From positions 124,001 through 188,000 of the forward strand of contig SHNF01000011.1 in NCBI GenBank assembly GCA_004295085.1: a stretch of 64,000 nucleotides of DNA, written 5' to 3'. A program made the translations under genes and the position numbers. This stretch comes from Planctomycetota bacterium. GTDB taxonomy: Bacteria; Planctomycetota; UBA1135. Below are positions 1-8,827 of this stretch, in pieces (position 1 is the stretch's first letter; each line of letters opens with the position of its first letter). The notes beneath the pieces are model-generated. The model saw only the letters and a list, made by a program, of their open reading frames with translations. It did not search any database and was not told the origin of the DNA.

Positions 1-996
1 CACGCTGCCCGCCAGCTCGGCCAGGCGCCGCGTCTCGCGCGCCTGCAGCAGCGAGACCGTGCAGCGCAGCTCCAGGGGCCGGACCTTCTCCTGCGCCAGC
101 GCCGCCACGCGCGCGGCCGCGTCGGCCGCGCCGGCGCCCGCGAACGCCACCCAGCCTTCGCGCGCCGACCAGGCATAGCCGGCCGCGGCGGCGCGCTGCG
201 CCTCCAGGGCGCCTTCCGGCGTGCCGGTCAGCGTGGGCGCGGCCAGGACCACGCGCTGATTGCCGATGTCCACCGCCTGCAGCAGGGGCGCCGCCAGCAG
301 CTCCAGCTCCAGGCGCAGCACCTGCCCGTCGGGTCCGGGAAGGCGCAGCGTGGCCGGGCCAGCCGCGCCGCCCAGGAGCAGCGTCGCTCCCGCTTCGCTC
401 AGGCGCTGGCCGAGGCGCTGCAGGCCGTCCACGGCGTGGTTGCCCGTGCGGATCGCTTCGGGTTCGCTGGCCGTGCAGTCCACGAGCGCCACTTCGGCCG
501 CCCAGCCGAGCCCCGGGACCGGCAGCAGCTCCAAGGCCAGCGAGCGCCCGGACCACAGCCAAGCCTCCGACGGATCAGCGATGGATGAGCCGCCGGCGAC
601 CTCCGTGGACACGCCGCCGACCACGGCGCGCGCGCGCACGTCGCCGAACACGGACGGGCGGCCCAGGGTCACCACGTCCGTTCCGGCGAGCAGCACCTCG
701 TCGTGGCCTTCCAGCACCAGCCGGTAGCGCAGCCGCAGCGGCGGCAGCGCCAGCAGCTCCTCGGCGTTCGCCAGGGCCGCCACGTTGCCCTGCAGCTCCA
801 TCTGCAGGTACTGGCGCAGCGCGCGCTGGCCCTCGAGGCCGAGCAGGCCGGCCCGCTCACCCTCCAGCCAGGACGGCTGCAGCACCCACCAGCGCCGCTC
901 GGTGTCGCGGTAGATCCAATCCAACATGCTGGGGTGGGGCGCATTCTGCAGCACCGGGTCCTGAGCCAGCACGTGGAGAAAGGCGGCGAGCAGCAT
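1..996 (-). CDS. Unknown protein, C-terminus cut by window edge
   Basis: An open frame of 332 codons runs off the left edge without a stop. The ATG at 996 has an AGGAG box seven bases upstream. The N-terminus (MLLAAFLHVLAQ) could be a short signal peptide or just a hydrophobic start. The rest is rich in Leu, Ala and Glu, with the look of alternating beta strands (for example LRLRYRLVLEGHDEVLLAG) and no cysteine motif, no haem site and no clear membrane segment. I do not recognise a family. It is the last visible gene of the minus-strand series and is separated from the beta-propeller gene by 77 bases, so it may belong to the same transcript. Being in frame over the whole length with typical high-GC third positions supports it as real. 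Confidence 0.7.
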   Translation of the reverse strand, partial: MLLAAFLHVLAQDPVLQNAPHPSMLDWIYRDTERRWWVLQPSWLEGERAGLLGLEGQRALRQYLQMELQGNVAALANAEELLALPPLRLRYRLVLEGHDEVLLAGTDVVTLGRPSVFGDVRARAVVGGVSTEVAGGSSIADPSEAWLWSGRSLALELLPVPGLGWAAEVALVDCTASEPEAIRTGNHAVDGLQRLGQRLSEAGATLLLGGAAGPATLRLPGPDGQVLRLELELLAAPLLQAVDIGNQRVVLAAPTLTGTPEGALEAQRAAAAGYAWSAREGWVAFAGAGAADAAARVAALAQEKVRPLELRCTVSLLQARETRRLAELAGSV

Positions 997-1073
997 CGGC
1001 GTCTCCTGGCCTAGACCTTTGGACTAGGGACAGGCCGGCGCCGGGTAACCGCGCCGCGGTACCCGCCGCAGCG

Positions 1074-2126
1074 TCAGTCGCGTCCGGCGGGCGCCGGGAT
1101 CCAGGCGATGCCGTCCGGCTCCCGGCCCGTGGGCAGGAATCGCAGCACGCTGCGCGCCTTCCAGTCCAGCACGGCCACGCGGTCGGCGCCGGCCAGGGCC
1201 ACGTACAGGCAGCCGTGCGGGGCCGCCGCCATGCCGATCGGCACCGGGCTGTCGCCGAACTGGCTGCCGAACAGGCGGCCGTCGCCGGCGTCCGCGGCCG
1301 GCAGCGCGATCTTGATGCGCTTCAGCGGCGCCAGCGCGCGCGCGTCGAACAGCGCCACTGCGCCGGCCTGCGGGCAGCTCACGAAGGCCAGCGCGCCGTC
1401 CGGGCTGAAGACCACGCGGATCGGGAATCCGGGGCAGTCGAAGGACTTCTCCACCTGGAGCTTGCCGCCGTCCACTACGCTCACCGTGTCGGCTTCGCGG
1501 TTGGTGACCCACACGCGCCCGTCGGGCGCCACGCCGATGCCTTCGGCGCCGCCTCCGGTCGGGACTGGGTCCAGCGCCTTTCCCGCCGCAAGATCCACGG
1601 GCGTGATGGAGCCTGACCCGATGTTGGCCACGTACGCCCGCTCCTTGCCCAGCGCCACCATGTGGCTGACCTTGGCGCGCGTGTCCATGCGCGCCTCCAC
1701 CGTGCCGTGCGGGAACGACAGCTTCCACAGCTGCGCCTGCGTCTCGCCGGTGACGTACACGGACTTGCCGTCCGGGCTGAAGGCCAGGCCGTGCGGGCGT
1801 AGCTTGGCGCCCAGATCGATCACCGGCCCCTTCTCCAGCTTCTCCAGGTTCAACAGCGACAAGCTGCTCCCGGCTTCCTCGCGCCCGTAGTTGCTCACCA
1901 CGGCCCACTTGCCGTCCGGCGCCACGGCCACTTCGTGCGGTCCGGCACCCGTGTCCAGCGTCGCGAGGACATTGCCGTCCGGGAGCTGCAGGATCTGGGC
2001 CGTGTCCGCCGCCTTGTTCAGGATCACCAGACGCCCGGACTCCTCGGGCGCGGCCGACGCGGAGGGGACCGACTGCGCGGACTGTGCGGAGAGAACGGAA
2101 AGCAGGATGAGGAAGGGGACGCCCAT
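1074..2126 (-). CDS. YVTN-type beta-propeller protein, exported
   Basis: The protein has 350 residues. A signal peptide (hydrophobic stretch LILLSVL followed by Ala/Ser-rich residues to about 27) is followed by repeated blades of the 40-residue YVTN kind: the pattern G-VAVAPDGKWAVVSN, GLAFSPDGKSVYVTG, GIGVAPDGRVWVTN and VVFSPDGALAFVS recurs about every 40 residues. Such six- or seven-bladed propellers (YncE/lactonase-like) sit in the periplasm or on the surface; members bind DNA, metals or redox partners, or have no known activity, so no reaction can be assigned. It starts 10 bases after the TSUP gene stops and probably shares its transcript. Confidence 0.75.
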   Translation of the reverse strand: MGVPFLILLSVLSAQSAQSVPSASAAPEESGRLVILNKAADTAQILQLPDGNVLATLDTGAGPHEVAVAPDGKWAVVSNYGREEAGSSLSLLNLEKLEKGPVIDLGAKLRPHGLAFSPDGKSVYVTGETQAQLWKLSFPHGTVEARMDTRAKVSHMVALGKERAYVANIGSGSITPVDLAAGKALDPVPTGGGAEGIGVAPDGRVWVTNREADTVSVVDGGKLQVEKSFDCPGFPIRVVFSPDGALAFVSCPQAGAVALFDARALAPLKRIKIALPAADAGDGRLFGSQFGDSPVPIGMAAAPHGCLYVALAGADRVAVLDWKARSVLRFLPTGREPDGIAWIPAPAGRD

Positions 2127-2136
2127 GGTGGCTGCG

Positions 2137-2982
2137 TTACGGCCTGGCGGCCGCGGCGCTGCGCTTTCTGCGCAGCGCCGGCGCCGCCACCTGCGCGGCG
2201 GCCACGATCAGGAACACGCCGAACAGCCGCGCCAGCAGCGCGGGCGCCAGCCAGACGTTGCGCAGGATCACCGCCGCGGCCGCCGCCAGGGCGGCCAGCG
2301 GCAGCAGCTGGCGCACCAGCTTGACGTCGATGCGGCCCTGGCGGCGGGCGATGCGGTAGGAGCGCGCCGCCGTCGGCACCATCGCCAGGAGGCTCGTGCC
2401 GGTGGCCGCGTGCGGCGTGAAGCCGCCGGTGAGGAACAGGAGTCCGGGCACGGTCACCACCCCGCCGCCGATCCCGAACAGGGTCGAGGACATGCCGGCC
2501 AGCACGCCCAGGGCGGCGCAGGCGCCCCAGCGCGCCGCCGTGTGCAGGTCGAAACCGGCCGGGTCGGCCGCCAGGAGACCGCCGGCCACCCCGCCCGCGC
2601 CGTAGCCGAATGCGCCGAGACTGCGCAGGCCCGCGTACACGAGCAGCAGCGCGTACAGCAGGCGCAGCGCGCGCTCCGGCAGGCGGTTCCACAGCCGGCC
2701 GCCGAGCACGGCCCCGCACTGCCCGCCGAGCGCCAGGAACAGCGCCGCCCACCACACCAGGTTCTCCGGACGGGTCAGGATCTCGGTGACGACGCCGACC
2801 AGCGCGACCGGGACCACCACCGCGACCGCAGTGCCGATGGCGCGCTGGAACGGCACGCCGGCCGCGGACAGCACCGGACCGGTCACCAGGCCGCCGCCGA
2901 CGCCGAGCAGGCCCGAGACGAAGCCGGACAGCGCGCCCAGCGCCCACAGGAAGGTCCGCCGCTGCGCCGGGGGCGGGCTCAC
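2137..2982 (-). CDS. TSUP/TauE family membrane permease
   Basis: A 281-residue integral membrane protein with about eight hydrophobic segments. The N-terminal LSGFVSGLLGVGGG and the internal GMSSTLFGIGGG are the two copies of the glycine-rich motif that marks the TauE/SafE (TSUP) family, whose members export or import sulfite, sulfoacetate, taurine or other organosulfur anions. The duplicated motif implies the usual inverted-repeat fold. The start codon overlaps the stop of hldE by four bases, so it is translationally coupled to the envelope operon. The substrate cannot be told from sequence. Confidence 0.85.
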   Translation of the reverse strand: MSPPPAQRRTFLWALGALSGFVSGLLGVGGGLVTGPVLSAAGVPFQRAIGTAVAVVVPVALVGVVTEILTRPENLVWWAALFLALGGQCGAVLGGRLWNRLPERALRLLYALLLVYAGLRSLGAFGYGAGGVAGGLLAADPAGFDLHTAARWGACAALGVLAGMSSTLFGIGGGVVTVPGLLFLTGGFTPHAATGTSLLAMVPTAARSYRIARRQGRIDVKLVRQLLPLAALAAAAAVILRNVWLAPALLARLFGVFLIVAAAQVAAPALRRKRSAAAARP

Positions 2983-4433
2983 CGGCCGCGGATCTTGCGG
3001 GCGATGGCCGTGGTGCTGCGGCCGGGGAGGAGATCGATCAGGCGCACTTCGCCACCGCGCGCCTGCACGAACTCGGCCCCCACCACGCCCTTGTCCTTCC
3101 AGTCGGCGCCCTTGACCAGCACGTCAGGGCACACCGCGCGGATCAGGCGCTCGGGCGTGTCCTCGCCAAAGGGAACCACCAGGTCCACGCACTCCAGCGC
3201 CGCCAGCACCTCCATGCGGTCCTGGAGGGGATTGAACGGGCGCTCGTCGCCCTTGAGGCGCTTCACCGAGTCGTCGTCGTTCACCCCCACCACGAGGGCG
3301 TCGCCCAGCCGGCGCGCCTCCTGCAGGTAGCGCACGTGGCCGGCGTGCAGGATGTCGAACACGCCGTTGGTGAACACCAGCTTGCGCGCCTCGCGGCGCA
3401 GCACCTCCAGGGCCGCGCGCACGCCGTCCGTGCCGGCTCCGGCGATCTTGTGCGCCGGCGTCTCGGCGCTCAGGTGGTGCAGCAGCTCGTCGCGGCCCAC
3501 GGTGGCGGTGCCCACCTTGCCGACCTTGAGGCCGGCGGCGGCGTTGGCCAGCCCGATGGAAGTCTCCCAGTCCAGGGCCGAGCCCAGCGCCAGCGCCAGC
3601 ATGCTCAAGGCGGTGTCGCCGGCGCCGGTGACGTCGAACACGGCGCGCGCGTCGGTGGGCACGTGCAAGGGCGCGGCGCCGGCGCGCAGCAGCAGCATGC
3701 CGCCCGGGCCGAGCGTGACCAGCAGCGCCGACAGCTCGTGCACCGCGCACAGGCGCTCTCCGGCCTGCGCCAGCGCCTCCAGCCCGGGCAGCGGCTCGCC
3801 CGCCGCGGCCTCGGCCTCGGCGCGGTTGGGCGTGACCACCGTGGCGCCGCGGTAGCGGCGGAAGTCGCGCTGCTTGGGGTCCACCAGGCTGGGCGCGCCG
3901 CGCCGGCGTGCCTCGGCGATGGCGCCGGCGCACACGGCCTCGCCGAGCACGCCCTTGCCGTAGTCGCTGAGCACGAGCACGTCCCAGGACGCGGCGCGCA
4001 GGCGGCGCAGCAGCTCGTGCGCTGCGGATTCGGGCAGCGGCTGCGCGTCCTCGCGGTCCACGCGCAGCATCTGCTGGTTGCGCGCCATGATGCGGATCTT
4101 CTGGGTGGTGGGCCGGCCGGGCAGGCGCAGCAGGCCGGAGAGCTCGGCGCGCACGCCGCCCAGCAGCCCGAGCAGGGCCTCGCCGTCGGCGTCGGCGCCG
4201 AGCACGCCGAAGCAGTGCGCGCCGCCGCCCAGCTCGCACACGTTGGCGGCCACGTTGCCGGCGCCGCCGGCGCGCGCTTCCTCGGTGCGGGCGTGCACCA
4301 CCGGCACCGGCGCCTCGGGCGAGACGCGCTGGGCGTCGCCCCACACGTAGCGGTCCAGCATGAAGTCGCCCAGCACCGCCACCTGCGGGCGGCCCAGCTG
4401 CTGCAGTGCCGCGATCAGCTCGCGCTCGCGCAC
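2979..4433 (-). CDS. hldE: Bifunctional heptose-7-phosphate kinase / heptose-1-phosphate adenylyltransferase
   Basis: The 484-residue product joins a PfkB-family kinase (about 1-320, with the anion-hole motif DVTGAGDT at 267-274) to a nucleotidyltransferase (about 350-484, FTNGVFD at 354-360 and the HxGH motif HAGH at 363-366). It makes ADP-heptose in two steps for the lipopolysaccharide inner core. I chose the GTG at 4433 because a strong purine box (AAGGGGAAG) lies just before it and the conserved fold begins at once; it overlaps the upstream gene by 19 bases. Length matches the family (about 475-485). Together with lpxK and the acyltransferase it shows that this organism makes lipid A-type LPS. 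Confidence 0.95.
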   Translation of the reverse strand: MRERELIAALQQLGRPQVAVLGDFMLDRYVWGDAQRVSPEAPVPVVHARTEEARAGGAGNVAANVCELGGGAHCFGVLGADADGEALLGLLGGVRAELSGLLRLPGRPTTQKIRIMARNQQMLRVDREDAQPLPESAAHELLRRLRAASWDVLVLSDYGKGVLGEAVCAGAIAEARRRGAPSLVDPKQRDFRRYRGATVVTPNRAEAEAAAGEPLPGLEALAQAGERLCAVHELSALLVTLGPGGMLLLRAGAAPLHVPTDARAVFDVTGAGDTALSMLALALGSALDWETSIGLANAAAGLKVGKVGTATVGRDELLHHLSAETPAHKIAGAGTDGVRAALEVLRREARKLVFTNGVFDILHAGHVRYLQEARRLGDALVVGVNDDDSVKRLKGDERPFNPLQDRMEVLAALECVDLVVPFGEDTPERLIRAVCPDVLVKGADWKDKGVVGAEFVQARGGEVRLIDLLPGRSTTAIARKIRGR

Positions 4434-5371
4434 GCTTCCCCTTCGCGCGGACGCGGGTGCTGCATGTACCAGCGCACCGCCTGATGCAGCAGCGGCACCA
4501 GCAGCTCGTGCTGGCCGTGGATCTGCAGGCCCTGGCCCGGCGGCCGCACCACCACGTTCTGCGTCGGGCGGTAGTGACGGATCATGTCCAGCACCGCCGT
4601 CATCATGCCGCTCAGGTCGATGCCGGAGTTGGCGGCCAGGGCCACGCCTTTCAGGAACGCCTCGGGCAGGATCACGGCCGAGCCCAGGTTGATCCACAGG
4701 CCGCGCTCCAGCGTGGCCACGAACTGGCACAGCCGGCGGAAGTCGCGCATGCTGCCCTCTCCCAGCGCTGCGCCGTCCATTCCGGGGTGCACGTGCAAGG
4801 TGTCGGTGCCCACTGCCACCAGCACCGCCACCGGCATGTCCAGCTCGTAGGCCTGCGCCAGCAGCGCGTGCCGGCGGTACGGGAAGTCGTTGTCCACGAT
4901 CTCGCGGCCCAGGGCCTCGCCCAGGCCGATGCCGTCGCTGTGCACCCGGCCCAACGCCGCCTTCCACACCTCCACGGTCTCGCCGGCCATACCGAAGCGG
5001 CCTTCCTCCAGGCCCGCGGCCACGTCCTCGCTGGTCTTGCCGGCCATGGCCAGCTCCACGTCGTGGATGGCGCCGGCGCCGTGGGTGGCCAGGAAGCCCA
5101 GCGCGCGCCGGCGCATGAGATCCATCAGGTGCGCCTGCACGCCCACCTTCACCACGTGCGCGCCGTAGCCGATGCCGACCGGCCGGCGCTCCAGTGCGCA
5201 CTCAGCCCAGCGCCGCGCCAGGCGGCGGAAGTCGGTGCCGGCGTAGATGTCCGGCAGCGCGTCCAGGAAGGCGCCGAAGCCAGGCAGCGGGTCCAGGGCC
5301 CGCCCCAGGGCCTCCAGGTGCACCAGGCTGGGCCGGTCGAACAGAGACGTCGTGCGCGGCGCCTCGTTCAC
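4415..5371 (-). CDS. Deoxyhypusine-synthase-like protein in an LPS operon
   Basis: The product (318 residues from a GTG start) carries the NAD-binding half of the deoxyhypusine synthase fold: GAHVVKVG near 75, then ATHGAGAIHDVELAMAGKTSEDV near 115-135, very close to the family pattern. Eukaryotic and archaeal members transfer the aminobutyl group of spermidine to eIF5A; bacteria lack that target, and bacterial homologues include homospermidine synthase-like and unassigned enzymes. I do not see the catalytic KHH lysine motif of true deoxyhypusine synthase in the C-terminal half, which instead reads NLGSAVILPEAFLKG and VVRPPGQGLQIHGQ. The gene overlaps both neighbours (acyltransferase and hldE) and so is co-translated with surface-glycolipid genes. 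The reaction is unknown. Confidence 0.75.
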   Translation of the reverse strand: MNEAPRTTSLFDRPSLVHLEALGRALDPLPGFGAFLDALPDIYAGTDFRRLARRWAECALERRPVGIGYGAHVVKVGVQAHLMDLMRRRALGFLATHGAGAIHDVELAMAGKTSEDVAAGLEEGRFGMAGETVEVWKAALGRVHSDGIGLGEALGREIVDNDFPYRRHALLAQAYELDMPVAVLVAVGTDTLHVHPGMDGAALGEGSMRDFRRLCQFVATLERGLWINLGSAVILPEAFLKGVALAANSGIDLSGMMTAVLDMIRHYRPTQNVVVRPPGQGLQIHGQHELLVPLLHQAVRWYMQHPRPREGEACASAS

Positions 5372-6321
5372 GCGCCCTCCTGCGGCGGCCGGGTCCGGTA
5401 GCGGTCGTGGATCCACAAGTACTGGTCTGGGTGGCGGCGGATCACGTCCTCCAGGGCAGTATGGACGCGCGCGGTCAGCGCGCGCACCGCCGCGTCGTCT
5501 GCAGGCGCGGGGGCGCCGCCCGGGGAAACAACGGCACAGTCCACCCGCCAGCGGAGCCTGCCGTCCAGCAGGCACCAGCCTACCAGCAGGGCCGCGCCCG
5601 TCTTCCGCGACAAGGCGGCCGGGGAACGCTCGGTGGCGGCCAGGCGCCCGAACCAGGGCACGAACACCGGCTGGTGGTGCGCGTTCTGGTCGTTCTCGAT
5701 GAGGACGGAGCGGCCCTGCGCCAGCGCGCCCAGCATGCGCCGCACGGCGCCGTCACGGCCCATGACCTCGATGTCCCAGCGCCGGTAGCCGCGCTCCAGG
5801 TCGCGCCCGAGGTAGTAATTGCCCGGCAGGCGGATCGGCATGGCCGGATGCAGTCCGGCGCGACCCAGGGCCACTGCCAGGCCCGCCACCGAGCCGACGT
5901 GCGCCCCCACGATCACCGCCGGCCGGCCGCGCAGGGCCTCGAGCGTCGCGCGCGCGCCGGGCTCGAACACCACGTGCTCGTCCACCCATTCCGGGCGCAC
6001 GCGGCTGGCGAGCACCGTGGACTCGAACACCATCCAGCCCAGGTGCCCGCAGGCCTGGCGCAGCCACAGCTCGCGCTGCGCCGGATCCGCCGCCGGGAAG
6101 GCCTGCGCCAGGTGCGCCAGGCCGAGCGCGCGCCGGCGCGGCAGCCGCCCGGCCAGGCGGCCGCCGGCGCGGAACAGGGCTCCGGCCCAGGCGTAGGGGA
6201 GGACGCGCAGCAAGGCCAGGAACAGGCGCTGCGGCAGCGCCAGCAGCCAGGGCACCGGCCCGGGCCGGCGCTTCCAGCGCCGCCGCAGCCGCCGCCGCCA
6301 GCTCGCGCGGCGCTCGCTCAC
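5368..6321 (-). CDS. LpxL/HtrB-type lysophospholipid acyltransferase
   Basis: 317 residues from a GTG whose TGA-overlap (GTGA) with lpxK couples the two. After a basic N-terminus and a hydrophobic segment near 22-50, the family core appears: VIVGAHVGSVAGLAVALG (138-153), IRLPGNYYLGRDLERG, IENDQNAHHQPVFVPWFG and ATERSPAALSRKTGA, the pattern of late acyltransferases that add secondary fatty acids to lipid A at the inner membrane. In canonical members the histidine of the first block is followed by an acid five residues later (H-x4-D/E). Here H141 is followed by Ala146, so the dyad acid is missing or moved. Function as an acyltransferase is therefore likely by family and context, but activity is uncertain. 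Confidence 0.8.
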   Translation of the reverse strand: MSERRASWRRRLRRRWKRRPGPVPWLLALPQRLFLALLRVLPYAWAGALFRAGGRLAGRLPRRRALGLAHLAQAFPAADPAQRELWLRQACGHLGWMVFESTVLASRVRPEWVDEHVVFEPGARATLEALRGRPAVIVGAHVGSVAGLAVALGRAGLHPAMPIRLPGNYYLGRDLERGYRRWDIEVMGRDGAVRRMLGALAQGRSVLIENDQNAHHQPVFVPWFGRLAATERSPAALSRKTGAALLVGWCLLDGRLRWRVDCAVVSPGGAPAPADDAAVRALTARVHTALEDVIRRHPDQYLWIHDRYRTRPPQEGA

Positions 6322-7382
6322 GGCACCGCCCGCCCGTGCGGATCGTGGGCCTGCCACAGCGGCTCGATGCGCGCCGCGCGCTGCGGCAGCAGCAGGCGCT
6401 CCAGCGCGGCCTCCCAGTGCTCTTCGCCGCGCAGGAACTGCCAGTCCACGCGCACCTCCCAGGCGTTGTCCGGCGCGCGGCCGCGCAGCTTGACGCCGTC
6501 CTTTTCGGTCACCAGCACGTACGCATGGCCGGCGAAGCGGCGCAGGTCCGCCTCCGGCCAGGGATGGTGATCGCGCGCGAAGTAGTTGCCCTGCACCGTC
6601 ACGCCCGCGCCGTGCAGCAGGCGCAGGAACGCGTGCGGATTGCCGATGCCGCAGGCCACGAACGCCTCCATGCCGCGCAGGGCCGCCGCCGGCCAGGTCT
6701 CGCCGCTGCACAGGTGGCGGAGCTCGCGCACGGCCACGCTTCCCTCCAGGCGCGGGACGCCGGCCGCGCCCCGGCGCGCCCGTTCCACCCGCTCCCAGAT
6801 GACGCGCCGCGCCTCCGGCGCCACCAGGTCGGCACGCGACAGGATCACGAGCTGCGCGCGCTCCAGGGCCGACGGCCGCTCGCGCCACATGCCGGCCGGC
6901 AGGCAGCGGCCGAAGGGCCGGGTGGCGTCGACCAGCACCACGTCCAGGTCGCGGTGCAGGCGCAGGTGCTGGAAGCCGTCGTCCAGCAGCAGCACCTCCG
7001 GCGGGCCCAGACGCAGTAGCTGCGCCATGCCGGCCACGCGGTCGGGGTTCTCGGCCAGCAGCGCCTGCGGATGCCGCTCCACCAGCATCCGGCCTTCGTC
7101 GCCGCCGTAGCCGCGGCTGAGCACGCCGACCCGGACGCCGTGCGCTTCCAGGCGGCGCACGGCGTCGAACAGCAGCGGCGTCTTGCCGGTTCCGCCCACG
7201 GAGATGTTGCCGATGGACAAGGTCGGCAGCGGCGGGCGGACACTGCGCTTCCAGCCGCGGCGGTAGGCCGCCACCCGCAGCTGCGCCAGCGCCCCGTACA
7301 ACCAGCCGAAGGGCGAGAGCAGCGTCCCCCAGGGCCACGGCGCGCCCGCACGCGCCTGCGCGCTCAGGGCTGCTCCTCCCAC
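6318..7382 (-). CDS. lpxK: Tetraacyldisaccharide 4'-kinase
   Basis: The 354-residue protein phosphorylates the 4' position of the lipid A disaccharide at the inner membrane, using ATP. The P-loop IGNISVGGTGKTPL (57-70) and the downstream LDDGFQHLRLHRD are diagnostic, as are LSRGYGG and ITxK-like VTEKDGVKL near the end. An N-terminal hydrophobic stretch (LLSPFGWLYGALAQL) is the usual membrane-association helix. The start overlaps the upstream hydrolase gene by 19 bases, and the stop overlaps the acyltransferase GTG. Length is normal for LpxK (about 330-360). Confidence 0.95.
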   Translation of the reverse strand: MGGAALSAQARAGAPWPWGTLLSPFGWLYGALAQLRVAAYRRGWKRSVRPPLPTLSIGNISVGGTGKTPLLFDAVRRLEAHGVRVGVLSRGYGGDEGRMLVERHPQALLAENPDRVAGMAQLLRLGPPEVLLLDDGFQHLRLHRDLDVVLVDATRPFGRCLPAGMWRERPSALERAQLVILSRADLVAPEARRVIWERVERARRGAAGVPRLEGSVAVRELRHLCSGETWPAAALRGMEAFVACGIGNPHAFLRLLHGAGVTVQGNYFARDHHPWPEADLRRFAGHAYVLVTEKDGVKLRGRAPDNAWEVRVDWQFLRGEEHWEAALERLLLPQRAARIEPLWQAHDPHGRAVP

Positions 7383-8692
7383 CAGGTGTGCTCGTCCATG
7401 AGCTTCTGCAGCCCGGCCTGGACCGCGGACCAGGCCGGATCGCCGGCGAGATTGCGCGTCTCTCCCGGATCCTGCGCCAGGTCGTACAGGAACACCTCCC
7501 GGGTCTTGAGATCGTGCACCAGCTTGTGCGGAGTGCGCAGCACCGCGCGCTTGCGCGTGAACTTCTCCGCGTGCTCACTGCGGCCGGGCGTGAAGTCCAC
7601 CTCGCTGAACACCGCGACCGGGAGCGGGCCGGGGCCGGCGGCGGCGTCCTGCATCAGGAGACGGACCAGCTCGGGACGGGCCGGGGGTTCCGCCACTTGC
7701 GCCAGCGCCAGGATGGCCGCGTACAGCGCCACCTGGCTGCCGGCGCCGGAGCGCAGCGTCCCGCCGTTGAAGCCGCCGGGCAGGCGCACGATCAGCGGCA
7801 GGTCCACGAGCTCGGCGTGCAGCGTCTGCGTGTGGCCGATGTGGCCGCGCTCCCCTAGTTCCTCGCCGTGATCGGCGGTGAAAACCACAAGCGTGTCCTC
7901 CCAGTCCGGGCGCTGCCGCAGATGCGCCAGCACGCGGCCCAGGGCCGCGTCCACGGCGCGGATCTCTTCGTCGTAGTACGCCGCGAGCTGGCGGCGGTCC
8001 GCTTCCGTGGTGGCGGTTTCGTGCTCGCGGTACACGTCGTTGTCCAGGCCGCCCTGCACCCACCCGGAATACTGCGGGTCCGCGAAGTCGTACTGCGGAT
8101 GGTCCTGGAACGAGGCGTGCGGGTCGAAGAAGTGCAGCACCAGGAAGTACGGCTGGCTGCCGTCCTGCCCGCTCAGCCAGGCGATGCCCTTGTCCGCCAC
8201 CAGTTGCGCCGTGCTGCCCTGGTGCGGATCCGGGAGCAGCGCGAGCTCGTCGTCGTACACGTCGAAGCCCTGCTGGAAGCCCACCCCGCGGCGGCGCGCC
8301 AGCAGGAAATTGGACATGACGCAGGCGGTGGCGTAGCCGTTGTCGCGGAACACCTGCGCCAGGGTCCGGTCGGCGCGCAGGCGGCTGTGCTCCCCCAGCA
8401 TGCGCATGACGCCGTGCTGCGCCGGCGTCAATCCGGTGAACAACGTGGCCATGCTGGGCATGGTCCAGGACGAGACGCAGGCCAGCCCGTCCACGGTGAC
8501 GGCCTCCCGCGCCAGCTCCTGCAGCTGCGGCGAGGTCGCGCGCGCGGCATAGCCGTAGGGCTGCAGGTGGTCCTTGCGCAGCGTGTCCACGACCACCAGC
8601 AGCACGTTGGGCTGGCGCGCCCAGGGCAGGCCGCCATCGCCGCGGTCGCAACCGGCGACCAGGCAAGGGGCGAAGAGCAGCAGCCATTTCAT
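7364..8692 (-). CDS. Sulfatase-like alkaline-phosphatase-superfamily lipoprotein
   Basis: From the ATG at 8692 the product has 442 residues, beginning with a lipoprotein signal (LVAGC, lipid-accepting Cys15). The core is that of the sulfatase/phosphatase superfamily: NVLLVVVDTLRKDH (metal Asp36), SSWTMPSMATLFTG (74-87), FFDPHASF, and FTADHGEELGERGHIGH. In formylglycine sulfatases the nucleophile sits in C/S-x-P-x-R; here the place is T77-M-P-S-M81. Threonine at this site is found in phosphoglycerol and phosphoethanolamine transferases of the same fold, so this enzyme probably handles a phosphodiester or another ester rather than using formylglycine. As first gene of the lipid A operon it may modify surface glycolipids; that is inference. 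Confidence 0.8.
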   Translation of the reverse strand: MKWLLLFAPCLVAGCDRGDGGLPWARQPNVLLVVVDTLRKDHLQPYGYAARATSPQLQELAREAVTVDGLACVSSWTMPSMATLFTGLTPAQHGVMRMLGEHSRLRADRTLAQVFRDNGYATACVMSNFLLARRRGVGFQQGFDVYDDELALLPDPHQGSTAQLVADKGIAWLSGQDGSQPYFLVLHFFDPHASFQDHPQYDFADPQYSGWVQGGLDNDVYREHETATTEADRRQLAAYYDEEIRAVDAALGRVLAHLRQRPDWEDTLVVFTADHGEELGERGHIGHTQTLHAELVDLPLIVRLPGGFNGGTLRSGAGSQVALYAAILALAQVAEPPARPELVRLLMQDAAAGPGPLPVAVFSEVDFTPGRSEHAEKFTRKRAVLRTPHKLVHDLKTREVFLYDLAQDPGETRNLAGDPAWSAVQAGLQKLMDEHTWWEEQP

Positions 8693-8827
8693 GCGACATG
8701 CCCGCGTTGTGCCCGCGCGCGCCCGCATTGCGCCGCGGCCGGCGGATTGTCATCGTAACGGCGGTGGCGCCGGAATCCCACCAACCGGCGCGCCGACCAG
8801 GCGTACGCCGGCCGCCACGGACCCGCG

